Below are positions 52,907 through 62,869 of a stretch of 64,000 nt of DNA, piece after piece (the stretch's first letter is position 1; every line of letters begins with the position of its first letter). The notes under the pieces were generated by a model that was not told the DNA's origin, did not search any database, and saw nothing but the letters and a program-made list of their open reading frames with translations. This DNA comes from Bacilli bacterium. GTDB taxonomy: Bacteria > Bacillota_I > Bacilli_A > RFN20 > CAG-826. Position numbers and translations under genes: made by a program. The stretch lies in assembly GCA_024408235.1 (NCBI GenBank), contig JAKSVF010000004.1, positions 1 to 64,000 on the forward strand, read 5' to 3'.

Positions 52907-53570
52907 AACCCCTCCAAAAAAGACAAACTATTACCTTGTCAGCCTTCAAGAAATAGAAGGGCTTAAGGCGGGGGTTAAGCCTAAGCTTTTACTGCACGCT
53001 TGCTGCGGCCCGTGCTCATGCTTTCCTCTTACTTTTTTGTGCCCGCATTTCGATGTAACGATTTATTTTAACAACTCAAATATCTACCCATTTGAAGAGT
53101 ATTCTAGACGTCTTGAAGAACTAAAAAAACTGTTGGAATGTTATAAAAGAGATTATGGTTATGATATTAATATCATAGTGGAACCATATGATAACCCTGG
53201 ATACATGAAAGATCTTCTTCCTTACCAGGATCTCCGTGAGGGTGGAATCAGGTGCCAACTCTGCTATGAAAAACGCATGAGGGGCGCTTATGATTACGCC
53301 GAGAAAAACGGCTTTGATTACTTCACGACGGTCATGACGATATCACGTCAAAAAGACTCTCAAATCATGAATAATATCGGCAAAAAACTTGAGGCAGAAC
53401 ACACCAGATGCAAGTACTTCTATAGCGACTTCAAGAAGAACGCCGGCATTGATAAGGCAAGGGAATTGAGGCTCCATTACGAGCTCTATAACCAGCAATA
53501 TTGTGGATGTCAGATATCATATGGTGGATACCTGCAAAAGGAAAAATTAAAGGAATCTGGGGGCGAATAA
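52893..53570 (+). CDS. queH: Epoxyqueuosine reductase QueH
   Basis: This ~225-residue QueH (DUF208) enzyme reduces epoxyqueuosine to queuosine in place of QueG. LLHACCGPCSC (the CC-x2-C signature), RCQLCYEKRMRGAYDYA and the C-terminal YNQQYCGCQISYGG (CxGC-type cluster/metal ligands) match the family. I favour ATG 52893 (MTRIK); the frame also opens at 52869. It completes the pathway with queT, tgt and queA. A weak GGGGG/CCTCC hairpin with T-run follows at about 53560-53582. Confidence 0.95.
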   Translation: MTRIKTPPKKTNYYLVSLQEIEGLKAGVKPKLLLHACCGPCSCFPLTFLCPHFDVTIYFNNSNIYPFEEYSRRLEELKKLLECYKRDYGYDINIIVEPYDNPGYMKDLLPYQDLREGGIRCQLCYEKRMRGAYDYAEKNGFDYFTTVMTISRQKDSQIMNNIGKKLEAEHTRCKYFYSDFKKNAGIDKARELRLHYELYNQQYCGCQISYGGYLQKEKLKESGGE

Positions 53571-53724
53571 CCTCCTTTTTTCATGGTTGCTTAATCAAGT
53601 ATTTTTAACCATGTTGAGATACAAAACTGTGCACCGTGCACAATGGATTAGTACTTTTTAAACCGAAATTTTTATGTTGCTCAAAGGAAATTCATCAAAA
53701 AAGCGCTCTTTTTATTAAAAAGTG

Positions 53725-53753
53725 TTGACCGACTATATCTATGCGTGTATAGT
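53725..53753 (+). promoter_or_regulatory. Promoter of the S10-spc operon
   Basis: TTGACC (53725-53730), 17-bp spacer, TATAGT (53748-53753), preceded by AAAAAGTG. It closely resembles the promoter of the large RNA at 14.3 kb. Confidence 0.8.
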
Positions 53754-53759
53754 CCTAAC

Positions 53760-53887
53760 CGTTGGCGTGTGCGTTGAAGTTCGATGTTGCTGACACACCT
53801 AGAGCCGTTGTCGGCGAAGGGGGACGTCAGGAAACTCGGATGGAACACTCACTAACAAGCCAGAAGAAAATCACAGGAGGAAAATTC
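53760..53887 (+). promoter_or_regulatory. Structured leader of the S10 operon
   Basis: About 125 bases hold a GTGTG/CACAC hairpin (53767-53798) and GCCG-TTGT-CGGC (53804-53815). This may be an autogenous ribosomal-protein leader (inference). AGGAGG lies 6 bases before rpsJ. Confidence 0.4.
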
Positions 53888-54202
53888 ATGGCGAAAGAAA
53901 CAGTCTTGCGTATCAGATTGCAAGCTTACGACCACAAGATCCTCGACGTCGCAGTTGAGAAGATCATCGCAGTGGCCAAAACCACAGGCGCCGGAGTTGT
54001 CGGACCAGTCCCACTCCCAACCGAAAAGCAGGTTTACACAATTCTTCGTGCAACCTTCAAGTACAAGGATGCTCGCGAACAATTCGAAATCCGCACTCAC
54101 AAGAGATTAATCGACATCGTTAATCCAAAGAAGGAAACAGTTGACCAGATCAGAAGACTTGATCTTCCAGCTGGAGTCGACATTGATGTCACAGCAAAGT
54201 AA
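53888..54202 (+). CDS. rpsJ: Ribosomal protein S10
   Basis: The 105-residue small-subunit protein and first gene of the S10 operon. [29 protein letters not shown] and [11 protein letters not shown] are diagnostic. I chose ATG 53888 (MAKETVL), 6 bases after AGGAGG; the frame is open further upstream into the leader but without homology. S10 also takes part in NusB-dependent antitermination. Confidence 0.97.
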   Translation: MAKETVLRIRLQAYDHKILDVAVEKIIAVAKTTGAGVVGPVPLPTEKQVYTILRATFKYKDAREQFEIRTHKRLIDIVNPKKETVDQIRRLDLPAGVDIDVTAK

Positions 54203-54220
54203 TAGGAGGACCAAATCATC

Positions 54221-54901
54221 ATGAAATCCATCATCGGAAGAAAAATGGGCATGACTGAAGTCTTCGCAGCAGACGGAACAATGTATCCAGTCACTGTTAT
54301 TGAGGTCTTGCCTAACACCGTCATCGCAAAGAAAACAAATGAAAAAGACGGTTATGAAGCAATCCAAATCGGATATGAAGACAAGGCAGAGAAGAGAGCT
54401 AACAAGTGTGAGCTCGGAATCTTCAAGAAAGCCGGCGTAAGCCCAAAGAAATACATCTATGAGCTTAAAGGCGACGAAGTTTATGCAAAGAATGTCGGTG
54501 AGACAATCGATTGCGGAATCTTCGCTGCAGGAGAAGTCGTCGACGTCATCGGCACAACAAAGGGCCATGGCTACAGCGGCGTCATCAAGAAATACGGAAA
54601 GCACATCGGCCCTAAGGCACATGGTTCCGGTTACCACAGACAGATCGGTTCATTAGCAAACAATGGCCGTTGCAACAACAGAGTCATCCCAGGAAAGCTT
54701 ATGTCAGGCCACTGGGGACCAAGACAGTGCACTGTCCAGAACATTACTGTTATCGAGTCAAACAGCGAAAAGGGTTACATCCTTGTCAAGGGTGGCATCC
54801 CAGGCGCAAAGAAGTCATTAGTTATGATCAGAAGCGCAGTCCTCACACAGAAGGGCAAGCCAGAAGTTAAGGCACTCGTTAACTACCAGAAAGGAGAATA
54901 A
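54221..54901 (+). CDS. rplC: Ribosomal protein L3
   Basis: The 226-residue large-subunit protein starts KSIIGRKMGMTEVF and carries the peptidyl-transferase-reaching loop HGSGYHRQIGSLANNGRC-type segment and GHWGPRQCTVQN. Slightly longer than most (about 205-215), with extra residues at the C terminus. AGGAGG precedes it. Confidence 0.97.
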   Translation: MKSIIGRKMGMTEVFAADGTMYPVTVIEVLPNTVIAKKTNEKDGYEAIQIGYEDKAEKRANKCELGIFKKAGVSPKKYIYELKGDEVYAKNVGETIDCGIFAAGEVVDVIGTTKGHGYSGVIKKYGKHIGPKAHGSGYHRQIGSLANNGRCNNRVIPGKLMSGHWGPRQCTVQNITVIESNSEKGYILVKGGIPGAKKSLVMIRSAVLTQKGKPEVKALVNYQKGE

Positions 54902-54906
54902 CGAAA

Positions 54907-55548
54907 ATGGCAGATAAGAAAATCACTCTTCCAGTCGTTTCCCTCGCTGGAGAAAAAGTCGGAGACGTCAAGGTCTCAGCATCTGTATTCGGTGTTACCG
55001 ATGCAAATGAGCAGCCAGTCCACGATGCAGTCGTTACTCAGTTAGCAAACGCACGTCAGGCAACTGCAAAAACAAAAAAGCGTCACGAAGTTAGTGGCGG
55101 TGGCAAGAAGCCATGGAGACAGAAAGGCACAGGCCGTGCTAGAGCTGGTTCAAGCCGTTCCCCAATCTGGGTTGGCGGTGGTAAGGTCTTCGGACCAGAC
55201 GGAAACCAGAATTACACCGTCTCTCAAAATAAGAAGGCTCACGCACTCGCGATGAAGACCGTCTTATCTCAGAAAGTCGCTGAGAAGAAGTTAATCGTTG
55301 TCGATTCACTCGCTCTTGAGGCTATCTCAACAAAGAATGTCGTTGCTGCATTAAACGCAATCAAGGCAGAAGGCAAAGTCGCAATCGTCTATGGTGAGAA
55401 GGACGTCAACCTCGTCTACTCAGCACAGAACCTCGACAACGTCACACTCTTAGGCCTCGGCAACGTCAGCGTCTATGATGTCTTAAATGCAAACGTCGTC
55501 GTTATCGCAAAAGAAGACGTCAAATTCATTGAAGGAGGACTTAAATAA
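54907..55548 (+). CDS. rplD: Ribosomal protein L4
   Basis: The 213-residue protein has the exit-tunnel loop region KKRHEVSGGGKKPWRQKGTGRARAGSSRSP (conserved core KPWRQKGTGRARAG). In some bacteria L4 autogenously controls this operon; a leader is present here. It ends sharing one base with rplW. Confidence 0.97.
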   Translation: MADKKITLPVVSLAGEKVGDVKVSASVFGVTDANEQPVHDAVVTQLANARQATAKTKKRHEVSGGGKKPWRQKGTGRARAGSSRSPIWVGGGKVFGPDGNQNYTVSQNKKAHALAMKTVLSQKVAEKKLIVVDSLALEAISTKNVVAALNAIKAEGKVAIVYGEKDVNLVYSAQNLDNVTLLGLGNVSVYDVLNANVVVIAKEDVKFIEGGLK

Positions 55549-55904
55549 TGGCAAAGAAAGCAGTTAAAGCAGAGCCAGTCGCAGAGACAAAGGCAGCTAC
55601 ATTCGCAGCTCCAACAGCTCACGACTACGAAGTCATCCTCGCTCCAATCTTCACAGAAAAGAGCTATGCACTTCTCGATGCTCAGAATAAGATCACCGTC
55701 AAAGTTGCTCCTCTTGCAAACAAGATTGAGATCAAGGACGCATTCGAGCGTCTCTATCAGGCAAAGGTTGTCGACGTCAAGATCGTCACAGTCAACGCTA
55801 AGGAAAAATCACGCGGCGGCCGTTATAAAGGCTTCGTCGGCGGATATAAGAAGGCAATCGTCTCCCTCGCAGAAGGAAGCGCAGTTGACTTCTTCAAAGA
55901 GTAA
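55548..55904 (+). CDS. rplW: Ribosomal protein L23 with N-terminal extension
   Basis: The 118-residue protein has the L23 core from about residue 28 (VILAPIFTEKSYALLD, KIEIKDAFERLYQAKVVDV) at the tunnel exit, where trigger factor and SRP dock. The Ala/Lys-rich first ~25 residues are extra compared with the usual ~95. Confidence 0.95.
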   Translation: MAKKAVKAEPVAETKAATFAAPTAHDYEVILAPIFTEKSYALLDAQNKITVKVAPLANKIEIKDAFERLYQAKVVDVKIVTVNAKEKSRGGRYKGFVGGYKKAIVSLAEGSAVDFFKE

Positions 55905-55959
55905 GGAAACACCGTTAAGTATCAATTACTTATAAAGCATCCACTATAGGAGAAAGAAA

Positions 55960-56793
55960 ATGGCAATTAAAACATATCGCCCATATACTCCAGCTCGTCG
56001 CGCAATGTCGACAATGGATTATAGCGAATTAACCAAAGTAGCTCCTGAAAAGTCATTGCTCGCACCTAAGAAACATACAGGTGGCCGCAACAATACAGGA
56101 AAGATCACCTGCCGTCACATCGGCGGTGGCAACAAGAACCGCTACAGAATCATCGATTTCAAGCGTAATAAAGATGGTGTCGTCGGCACAGTCGCTACAC
56201 TTGAATACGATCCAAACAGAACAGCATTCATCTGCTTAATCAACTATACAGATGGTGAGAAGCGTTACATCCTCGCTCCAAAAGGATTAAAGGTCGGAGA
56301 CAAGATCGTCTCAGGCGAAGCAACAGATATCAAGATCGGTAACTGCTGCGAATTAAGAAACATCCCAGATGGTTCTGTCGTTCATAACATTGAATTAAAG
56401 CCAGCTAAGGGCGGTCAGATGTGCCGTGCTGCTGGAACAAGTGCTCAGGTACTTGGTTCAGAAGGCAAGTATGTCATGTTAAGACTCGCTTCTGGCGAAA
56501 TGAGAAAAGTTCTCGGCGTTTGCCGTGCAACAATCGGATCAGTCGGCAACGAAGACTATAGCTTAGTCAACGTTGGTAAGTCCGGTAAGGTCAGACACAT
56601 GGGTGTCAGACCAACAGTCCGTGGTTCAGCAATGAACCCATGTGATCACCCTCACGGTGGTGGTGAAGGTAAGTGTCCAGTTGGACGTGATGCACCACGT
56701 ACCCCATGGGGTAAGAGAGCTATGGGTGTTAAGACACGCCATAACAAGAAAGCTTCTACAAAGCTCATCGTGAGACGTAGAAACGGCAAATAA
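55960..56793 (+). CDS. rplB: Ribosomal protein L2
   Basis: The 277-residue protein contains [31 protein letters not shown] and the late [19 protein letters not shown] with the conserved His of the peptidyl-transferase region. The first helix differs slightly in length from the usual 275 residues. Confidence 0.98.
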   Translation: MAIKTYRPYTPARRAMSTMDYSELTKVAPEKSLLAPKKHTGGRNNTGKITCRHIGGGNKNRYRIIDFKRNKDGVVGTVATLEYDPNRTAFICLINYTDGEKRYILAPKGLKVGDKIVSGEATDIKIGNCCELRNIPDGSVVHNIELKPAKGGQMCRAAGTSAQVLGSEGKYVMLRLASGEMRKVLGVCRATIGSVGNEDYSLVNVGKSGKVRHMGVRPTVRGSAMNPCDHPHGGGEGKCPVGRDAPRTPWGKRAMGVKTRHNKKASTKLIVRRRNGK

Positions 56794-56810
56794 GGAAAGG
56801 AGATCGAACT

Positions 56811-57095
56811 ATGTCACGTTCTAGCAAAAAAGGACCATTCGTAGACGCATACCTCTTAAAGAAGGTTGACGCTCTCGATAAGGCAGGAAAGAAAGAGATC
56901 ATCAAAACATGGTCACGTCGTTCGACCATCTATCCAGCATTCGTCGAACACACCTTCGCTGTTTATAACGGCAAGGAACACATCACCGTCTATGTCACAG
57001 AAGATATGGTCGGACATAAGTTAGGTGAATTCGCACCAACACGTAACTTCCCAGGACACCACGGCAACAACGCTGGTGACAAGGGAAAGAGATAA
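56811..57095 (+). CDS. rpsS: Ribosomal protein S19
   Basis: The 94-residue protein has [40 protein letters not shown] and [16 protein letters not shown]. The length and order fit the S10 operon. AAGGAG lies upstream. Confidence 0.98.
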   Translation: MSRSSKKGPFVDAYLLKKVDALDKAGKKEIIKTWSRRSTIYPAFVEHTFAVYNGKEHITVYVTEDMVGHKLGEFAPTRNFPGHHGNNAGDKGKR

Positions 57096-57108
57096 GGAGT
57101 AAACGATA

Positions 57109-57735
57109 ATGGCAGAAACAAAGAAAAAAGCTGTCGCTGCAGAAGCAACAGAAGAAACAGCTGCTAAGAAAGCTGCTCCTAAGAAAACAGCTGCTAAGAA
57201 GACAACTTCAACAGCTGCTAAGAAGACAACAACAAAGAAAGCTGCTCCAAAGGCTGAAAAAGTCGAAGAAGCTGCTCCAGCAGTTGTCGAAGAAAAGCCA
57301 GCAGCAAAGAAACCAGCTGCTAAGAAAGCTCCAGCTAAGAAGGCTGCTCCAAAGGCAGAAGTCAAAGCTGAACCAGTCAAGCCTGCTAAACCAGCAGTTA
57401 CAGAGGCAACATCTGTCGCTAAAGACGTCAGAACAACTCCTCGTAAAGTCCGCTTAATCGCTGACCTCGTCAGAGGCAAGGACGTTGATGAAGCTCTTGC
57501 AATCCTCGCTAATGTCAACAAGGCAGCTAGCGCACCAGTTGCAAAAGTCATCAAAGCTGCAGCAGCAGATGCAACTCACAACTTCCACCTCAACGCAGAT
57601 AAGCTCTACGTTGCAGAAATCCAGGTTGGAGATGGCATCAAGATGAAGAGATTCATGCCAAGAGGTAAAGGATCTTCTTCAGGATTAGTAAAGAGAAGCG
57701 CGCACATCCGCGTAACAGTTAAGGAAAGAAAGTAA
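57109..57735 (+). CDS. rplV: Ribosomal protein L22 with ~100-residue histone-H1-like N-terminal extension
   Basis: The C-terminal ~110 residues are normal L22 (TPRKVRLIADLVRGKDVDEAL, HNFHLNADKLYVAEI, RFMPRGKGSSSGLVKRSAHI), with the tunnel-lining hairpin. Residues 1 to about 100 are a low-complexity Ala/Lys/Pro tract with repeated AAKK and KKTA units and an acidic middle. It is in frame and starts with ATG behind GGAG, so it should be translated. The protein is 208 residues against about 110-115 usually. Confidence 0.95.
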   Translation: MAETKKKAVAAEATEETAAKKAAPKKTAAKKTTSTAAKKTTTKKAAPKAEKVEEAAPAVVEEKPAAKKPAAKKAPAKKAAPKAEVKAEPVKPAKPAVTEATSVAKDVRTTPRKVRLIADLVRGKDVDEALAILANVNKAASAPVAKVIKAAAADATHNFHLNADKLYVAEIQVGDGIKMKRFMPRGKGSSSGLVKRSAHIRVTVKERK

Positions 57736-57747
57736 GGAGGAAACACA

Positions 57748-58431
57748 ATGGGACAGAAAGTTAATCCAGTAGGTCTTAGAGTTGGCGTCAACCGTGGTTG
57801 GAACGCTAGCTGGTATGCTTCCAATCAGGACTTCGCAAAGTTCCTTAACGAAGATATCAAAATCCGTAGCACATTAGAGCCAATGCTCAAAGTCGCTATG
57901 GTCTCACACATCGACATCGCAAGAACAAAGAACGACAAGGGCGCTAACGTCTCAGTCGTCGCATATGTTGCACGTCCAGGTGCATTCCTTGGACAGGATG
58001 ACACAAACGTCAATGCAGCAGTTGCAGCTCTTAAGAAAGTCGTCAAGTCAGGTGAGGTCTCCCTCAAAGTTGTTGAGGTTAAGGACCCAGATCTCGACGC
58101 AACATTAATTGCTAAGTGGATCGCATCTGAACTCGAAAACAGACAGTCATTCAGATCAACTCAGAAGAAAGCTCTTCAGAGAATGAGAAAAGCTGGCGCA
58201 GAAGGTTGCAAGACCCAGTGCCAGGGACGTTTAGGCGGTGCTGAAATCGCTAGACGTGAAGGTTACAAAGAGGGCGTTGTCCCACTCGAGACCTATCGTG
58301 CAGACATCGACTACGCAGCAGTTCCAGCAGCTACTGAGTATGGACGCATCGGCGTCAAGGTTTGGATCTGCAGATCAACAAACAAGAGCTTGGTTAAAAA
58401 AGCAGCTAAGCCAGAGGGAGGAAAAAGATAA
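57748..58431 (+). CDS. rpsC: Ribosomal protein S3
   Basis: The 227-residue protein begins [17 protein letters not shown] and has the KH domain and the C-terminal [20 protein letters not shown]-type region followed by YRADIDYA and GRIGVKVWI. It shares its last base with rplP. Confidence 0.97.
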   Translation: MGQKVNPVGLRVGVNRGWNASWYASNQDFAKFLNEDIKIRSTLEPMLKVAMVSHIDIARTKNDKGANVSVVAYVARPGAFLGQDDTNVNAAVAALKKVVKSGEVSLKVVEVKDPDLDATLIAKWIASELENRQSFRSTQKKALQRMRKAGAEGCKTQCQGRLGGAEIARREGYKEGVVPLETYRADIDYAAVPAATEYGRIGVKVWICRSTNKSLVKKAAKPEGGKR

Positions 58432-58841
58432 TGTTACAGCCAAAGCGTGTTAAATATCGCCGTCCTCATGGATTAAGCTATGAAGGAATCGCAACCAAAG
58501 GTAACTTCGTTGCATTTGGTAAGTGGGGCCTCCAGGCTGAAGAAGGCACATACATCACCGATCATCAGATCGAAGCAGCTCGTAAGGTCTTATCAAGATA
58601 TACAGACCGTGCAGGAAAGATTTGGATCAGAATCTTCCCTCACCTTGCTAAAACAAAGAAGCCTGCTGAAGTCCGAATGGGTTCTGGTAAAGGATCTCCA
58701 GAAGGATGGGTAGCAGTCGTTAAGAAAGGCCGCATCTTATTCGAAATCGATGGCGTCGCAGACGAAATCGCAAAGAACGCATTAAGACAGGCAGCCTTCA
58801 AGCTTCCAATCAACTGCAAAGTTGTTGGAAAGGAGGACTAA
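58431..58841 (+). CDS. rplP: Ribosomal protein L16
   Basis: The 136-residue protein starts [14 protein letters not shown] and carries [23 protein letters not shown] and [17 protein letters not shown]. It binds near the A-site tRNA. One-base overlap with rpsC. Confidence 0.98.
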   Translation: MLQPKRVKYRRPHGLSYEGIATKGNFVAFGKWGLQAEEGTYITDHQIEAARKVLSRYTDRAGKIWIRIFPHLAKTKKPAEVRMGSGKGSPEGWVAVVKKGRILFEIDGVADEIAKNALRQAAFKLPINCKVVGKED

Positions 58842-58844
58842 GCC

Positions 58845-59045
58845 ATGACAGTTAAAGAACTTAGAGAACTCACAATTGCAGAGCTTGACGCTAGAATCGC
58901 AGAGCTTCACCAGAAGCAGTTCGACCTCCAGCAGAAAGCTGCAGTTGGCACCCTCGAAACACCAAACGAGCTCCACAATGTCCGTAAGGATATCGCTAGA
59001 GCAGAAACAGTGAAGCGTGAAAAAGAGCTTCAGATCGCAAGATAA
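58845..59045 (+). CDS. rpmC: Ribosomal protein L29
   Basis: The 66-residue helical hairpin protein opens [20 protein letters not shown] and ends with [15 protein letters not shown]. Gene order and length fit. Confidence 0.95.
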   Translation: MTVKELRELTIAELDARIAELHQKQFDLQQKAAVGTLETPNELHNVRKDIARAETVKREKELQIAR

Positions 59046-59059
59046 GAAAGGAGATCACC

Positions 59060-59365
59060 ATGGAAAGAAATACAAGAAACACTTTCAAGGGAACAGTTGT
59101 CGGAACAAAGATGAACAAGACAATCATCGTTGAAGTCGCAACAAAGAGAAATGATCCCCTTTACACAAAGCGTGTTAAGTACGCTAAGAAGTACTATGCA
59201 CACGATGAGAACAACGAAGCAAACCTCGGTGACGTCGTCACAATCGCAGGCTGCCGTCCACTCTCAAAATTAAAACGCTTCAGATTAGTCTCAATCGACC
59301 AGAAAGCTGTCACAGATGATGTTGCAGCAGTCGAAGCAGCACTCGAAGCTAAGGAAGGAGAATAA
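59060..59365 (+). CDS. rpsQ: Ribosomal protein S17 with acidic C-terminal tail
   Basis: The 101-residue protein has [32 protein letters not shown] and [14 protein letters not shown]. The last ~20 residues ([16 protein letters not shown]) are an acidic addition compared with the usual ~85. Confidence 0.96.
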   Translation: MERNTRNTFKGTVVGTKMNKTIIVEVATKRNDPLYTKRVKYAKKYYAHDENNEANLGDVVTIAGCRPLSKLKRFRLVSIDQKAVTDDVAAVEAALEAKEGE

Positions 59366-59368
59366 GAT

Positions 59369-59737
59369 ATGGTTCAGAATGAGTCAAATCTTGTCGTAGC
59401 AGACAACTCCGGTGCGAAGTTAGTTCGCATCTTCCACCAGTATGGTGGTTCCCACAAGAAATCATCCACAATCGGTGATGTCGTCCTCTGCGCAGTCAAG
59501 GATGCTATCCCAAGTGGTAAGATCAAAAAAGGACAGGTCGTCCACGCAGTTATCGTCCGTACAAAGCGCGCAGTAGCTCGTAAAGACGGATCCTGCATCG
59601 CATTCGACGACAACGCAGTTGTCATCATCGACGGCGAAGGAAACCCAATCGGCACACGTGTCTTCGGACCAGTTGCCCGTGAACTCCGTGATAAGGGATA
59701 TATGAAGATCATCTCCCTTGCACCAGAGGTCTTATAA
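59369..59737 (+). CDS. rplN: Ribosomal protein L14
   Basis: The 122-residue protein opens [17 protein letters not shown] and includes [25 protein letters not shown] and [20 protein letters not shown]. Length matches the family exactly. Confidence 0.98.
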   Translation: MVQNESNLVVADNSGAKLVRIFHQYGGSHKKSSTIGDVVLCAVKDAIPSGKIKKGQVVHAVIVRTKRAVARKDGSCIAFDDNAVVIIDGEGNPIGTRVFGPVARELRDKGYMKIISLAPEVL

Positions 59738-59753
59738 TCAGGAGGAATAGACA

Positions 59754-60062
59754 ATGAACATCAAAACTGGTGATAAAGTCATCGTCCTCTCCGGAAGCGA
59801 CAAGGGCAAAGTCGGAATCGTCCAGAAGGCATTCCCAAAGCTCAATAAGGTCGTTGTTGAGGGCGTCAATGTCCACAAGAAACACAAAAAGGGTGCAAAC
59901 GGCGGCGAAGGCACAGTCTTAGACATGTATTGCCCAATCGACGCATCAAACGTTGCAATCCTTGATCCAAAAACAAAGAAAGCTACCCGCGTCCACCACA
60001 AGGTCGTCGACGGAAAGAAGATTCGTGTTAACGCAAAGGGCGAATCTCTCGAACAGAAATAA
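59754..60062 (+). CDS. rplX: Ribosomal protein L24
   Basis: The 102-residue KOW-motif protein has MNIKTGDKVIVLSGSDKGK, VVVEGVNVHKKHKK and the late KKATRVHHKV. Early assembly protein of the 50S subunit. Confidence 0.96.
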   Translation: MNIKTGDKVIVLSGSDKGKVGIVQKAFPKLNKVVVEGVNVHKKHKKGANGGEGTVLDMYCPIDASNVAILDPKTKKATRVHHKVVDGKKIRVNAKGESLEQK

Positions 60063-60078
60063 GAAGGAGGAATGAAAA

Positions 60079-60624
60079 ATGGCAGAAAATAGAGTCAAAA
60101 CCTATTACAAGAATGAAGTAGTTCCTGCTCTCACAAAGAAGTTCGGCTACACAACCCCAATGCAGGCTCCAAAACTCGTCAAGATCGTCATCAACATGGG
60201 TGTCGGAGATGCAACACAGAACGCAAAGGCTCTCGAAGACGCAGTCAATGACTTAACAATCATCGCTGGTCAGAAGCCAGTCGTTACAAAGGCAAAGAAG
60301 TCAATCGCTACCTTCAAACTTCGTGAAGGCCAGGCAATCGGCTGCAAGGTCACTCTCCGTGGCGAAAGAATGTATGAGTTCTATGATAAGCTCGTCTCAA
60401 TCTCTCTCCCACGTGTTAGAGACTTCCGTGGCGTTTCAAAGAACGCATTCGACGGACACGGCAACTACACACTCGGTGTCAAGGAACAGTTAATCTATCC
60501 TGAAATCGACTACGATAAAGTTGCAAAGGTTCGCGGTATGGACGTTGTCATCGTCACAACCGCAAATACAGACGAAGAAGCATACGCATTATTAGAAATG
60601 CTCGGTATGCCATTCAAGAAATAA
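60079..60624 (+). CDS. rplE: Ribosomal protein L5
   Basis: The 181-residue protein has [39 protein letters not shown] and [20 protein letters not shown]. It binds 5S rRNA and contacts P-site tRNA. Confidence 0.98.
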   Translation: MAENRVKTYYKNEVVPALTKKFGYTTPMQAPKLVKIVINMGVGDATQNAKALEDAVNDLTIIAGQKPVVTKAKKSIATFKLREGQAIGCKVTLRGERMYEFYDKLVSISLPRVRDFRGVSKNAFDGHGNYTLGVKEQLIYPEIDYDKVAKVRGMDVVIVTTANTDEEAYALLEMLGMPFKK

Positions 60625-60638
60625 GGAGATCTAGAACA

Positions 60639-60824
60639 ATGGCTAAAACATCATTAAAGGTCAAACAGTCCAGACCTCAGAAATTCAAAGTTCGTGAATA
60701 TACACGTTGCTCACGCTGCGGCAGAGTTCACGGTGTTCTCTCAAAATTCGGAGTATGCCGTATCTGCTTAAGAGAATTAGCTTATAAGGGCGAAATTCCA
60801 GGCATGAAGAAAGCAAGCTGGTAA
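60639..60824 (+). CDS. rpsN: Ribosomal protein S14, zinc-binding form
   Basis: The 61-residue type-Z S14 has C-x2-C at CSRC and C-x2-C at CRIC flanking [12 protein letters not shown]. This short zinc form is usual in Bacilli. Confidence 0.97.
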   Translation: MAKTSLKVKQSRPQKFKVREYTRCSRCGRVHGVLSKFGVCRICLRELAYKGEIPGMKKASW

Positions 60825-60844
60825 TTAAGGAAGGAGACAGAAAA

Positions 60845-61240
60845 ATGAACGCAGATCCAATCGCAGACATGTTAACACGTATCAGAAATGCTAACGCACT
60901 TCGCTACGAGACTGTTTCCATGCCTAACAGCAAAATGAAAGCTGAAATCGCACGCATCCTCAAGAGAGAAGGCTATATCAGCGAATTCACAATCGAAGGT
61001 GAAGGTGTCAAGAAGACCCTCACAGTCAACCTCAAATACGGCGCAAATGGCGAGCGCGTTATCTCAGGTTTAAAGAAGATTTCAAAGCCAGGTCTTAGAA
61101 TCCACGTCGAATGCGAAAAGCTTCCAAAGGTTCTTAAGGGCTTAGGCATCGCTATCGTTTCAACAAGCAAGGGCATCCTCACAGACTCAGAAGCTCGCAA
61201 GGCTCACGTCGGTGGCGAAATCCTCTGCTATGTTTGGTAA
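60845..61240 (+). CDS. rpsH: Ribosomal protein S8
   Basis: The 131-residue protein begins [22 protein letters not shown] and ends with [15 protein letters not shown]-type residues and GGEILCYVW. Regulator of the spc operon in other bacteria. Confidence 0.98.
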   Translation: MNADPIADMLTRIRNANALRYETVSMPNSKMKAEIARILKREGYISEFTIEGEGVKKTLTVNLKYGANGERVISGLKKISKPGLRIHVECEKLPKVLKGLGIAIVSTSKGILTDSEARKAHVGGEILCYVW

Positions 61241-61263
61241 TTTAATTTAGGAGAAGAGATTTT

Positions 61264-61824
61264 ATGTCAAGAATTGGATTGAAACCCATCGCTCTTCCAG
61301 CAGGCGTTACTCTCGAATTGAACGGTAACGTTGCCATCGTTAAAGGCTCCAAAGGCGAAGTAAGCGTCCACATCCCAGCGGACGTCAGCGTCGAGGTAGC
61401 TGATGGCGTCGCTCATGTTAAGTTAAATGCTAACGAAAACAACATGAGACAGGCTCAGAAAGATCACGGAACAACAGCAGCTAACCTCACAAACGCAGTC
61501 AAAGGCGTTTCAGAAGGTTGGAAGAAGGAACTCGAGATCGCAGGTACAGGTTACCGTGCATCTATGAAGGGTGACGCAGTCACTATGTTCCTTGGTTACT
61601 CCCACATGGTCGAAAGAAAGCCAATCGGAAAATACACAAAGATCACCTGCAAGGATGAAACACACATCACAGTTGAAGGCTGCTCAAAAGAAGATGTCGG
61701 CCAGACAGCTGCTAGCATCTATGATGCACATAGACCAGATGTCTATGGCAACAAAGGCGTCCACTATGTCGGCCAGAAGATGATCAAGAAGGTCGGTAAG
61801 CGCGCTGCAGGCGGTAAGAAATAA
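61264..61824 (+). CDS. rplF: Ribosomal protein L6
   Basis: The 186-residue protein starts MSRIGLKPIALPAGV and includes GVSEGWKKELEIAGTGYRAS and RPDVYGNKGVHYVGQKMIKKVGK. Length is typical (about 180). Confidence 0.98.
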   Translation: MSRIGLKPIALPAGVTLELNGNVAIVKGSKGEVSVHIPADVSVEVADGVAHVKLNANENNMRQAQKDHGTTAANLTNAVKGVSEGWKKELEIAGTGYRASMKGDAVTMFLGYSHMVERKPIGKYTKITCKDETHITVEGCSKEDVGQTAASIYDAHRPDVYGNKGVHYVGQKMIKKVGKRAAGGKK

Positions 61825-61837
61825 AGGAGGATAGACA

Positions 61838-62194
61838 ATGATTACTTCAGAATCAAGAAATAGCGTTCGTCAGAGAAGACACGCTCGTGTTCGCGAAAGA
61901 GTCAACGGCACAGCAGAGATGCCACGCCTTGTCGTCTTCCGTTCAAACAAGAACATCGAAGCTCAGATCATTGATGATGTTAAGGGAGCTACATTAGTTT
62001 CCAGCTCATCAACTCAGCTTAAGTTAGCAAATGGCGGCAACTGCGAAGCTGCTGCTAAAGTCGGCGAGGACATCGCAAAGAAAGCTCTCGCTGCAGGAAT
62101 TTCAAAAGTCGTCTTCGACAGAGGCGGATATGTCTATCATGGACGTGTCGCAGCACTCGCTGATGGCGCAAGAGAAGGAGGACTCCAGTTCTAA
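61838..62194 (+). CDS. rplR: Ribosomal protein L18
   Basis: The 118-residue 5S-rRNA-binding protein has [35 protein letters not shown] and [23 protein letters not shown]. Confidence 0.98.
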   Translation: MITSESRNSVRQRRHARVRERVNGTAEMPRLVVFRSNKNIEAQIIDDVKGATLVSSSSTQLKLANGGNCEAAAKVGEDIAKKALAAGISKVVFDRGGYVYHGRVAALADGAREGGLQF

Positions 62195-62207
62195 GGAGAA
62201 TTAAACA

Positions 62208-62867
62208 ATGGAAGAAAATAAAACTGTCGTTGCTGCTCCAGCAGAAGAAAAGAAGTCCAATCCTACTGGCAACCCAAACAGAGACCCTCAGGGATCAAGA
62301 TCCGCTGAGCGTCCTGGATCACGTAAGTTTGCTGGCAAAGGACGTCCAGGTGAAAGACGTGGCGGCCGTGGCGGCTTCAGACGTGAAGAAGATGAATTCA
62401 CAGATCGTGTTGTAAACATCAACAGAATCTCAACCACAACAAAAGGTGGTAAGCATATGCGTTTCGACGCTCTCACCGTTGTCGGTGATGGCAAAGGACA
62501 CTACGGCTTCGGACTTGCTAAGTCGGTCGAAGTTCCAGACGCAATCAAAAAGTCCCTTACAGCGGCAAAGAAGAAGACCTATGGCATCAAGATCGTCAAG
62601 GGCGGAACAATTGCTCACGAAGTTTGGGGCGTATTCGGTAAGACCCGTGTCTTCCTCAAACCAGCACCTGAAGGTACAGGAATCGTCGCTGGCGGCGCTG
62701 TCCGTGCTGTCCTCGAACTCTGCGGCATCAAGAACGTTGTCTCAAAGGTCTATGGATCACGTACTGCTATCAACGTCATCCGTGCAACACACGCTGGCTT
62801 ACAGGACCTCAAGAACAAAGAGAAAGTCTTAGCTCTTCGTGGTATCGAAACTAAAGGAGGCAAATAA
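62208..62867 (+). CDS. rpsE: Ribosomal protein S5 with RGG-rich N-terminal extension
   Basis: Residues about 62-219 are normal S5 ([57 protein letters not shown]). The first ~60 residues are extra and rich in Arg, Gly and Pro ([19 protein letters not shown]), like eukaryotic RGG boxes. Length is 219, against about 165 usually. The next gene is rplO, not rpmD. Confidence 0.96.
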   Translation: MEENKTVVAAPAEEKKSNPTGNPNRDPQGSRSAERPGSRKFAGKGRPGERRGGRGGFRREEDEFTDRVVNINRISTTTKGGKHMRFDALTVVGDGKGHYGFGLAKSVEVPDAIKKSLTAAKKKTYGIKIVKGGTIAHEVWGVFGKTRVFLKPAPEGTGIVAGGAVRAVLELCGIKNVVSKVYGSRTAINVIRATHAGLQDLKNKEKVLALRGIETKGGK

Positions 62868-62869
62868 AA

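Noticed and set aside
53760-53887. Upstream start for S10 giving a 146-residue protein
   Set aside because: The extra residues have no homology, overlap a structured leader and lack a Shine-Dalgarno, whereas ATG 53888 has AGGAGG.
54107-54637. 176-codon minus-strand ORF over rplC
   Set aside because: Cys/Asp-rich shadow of L3, no start signal.
57021-57554. 177-codon minus-strand ORF over rplV
   Set aside because: It is the complement of the Ala/Lys repeats of the L22 extension; Ala/Val-rich shadow of a real gene.
62868-62869. Hidden rpmD (L30) between rpsE and rplO
   Set aside because: Only two bases separate the genes.
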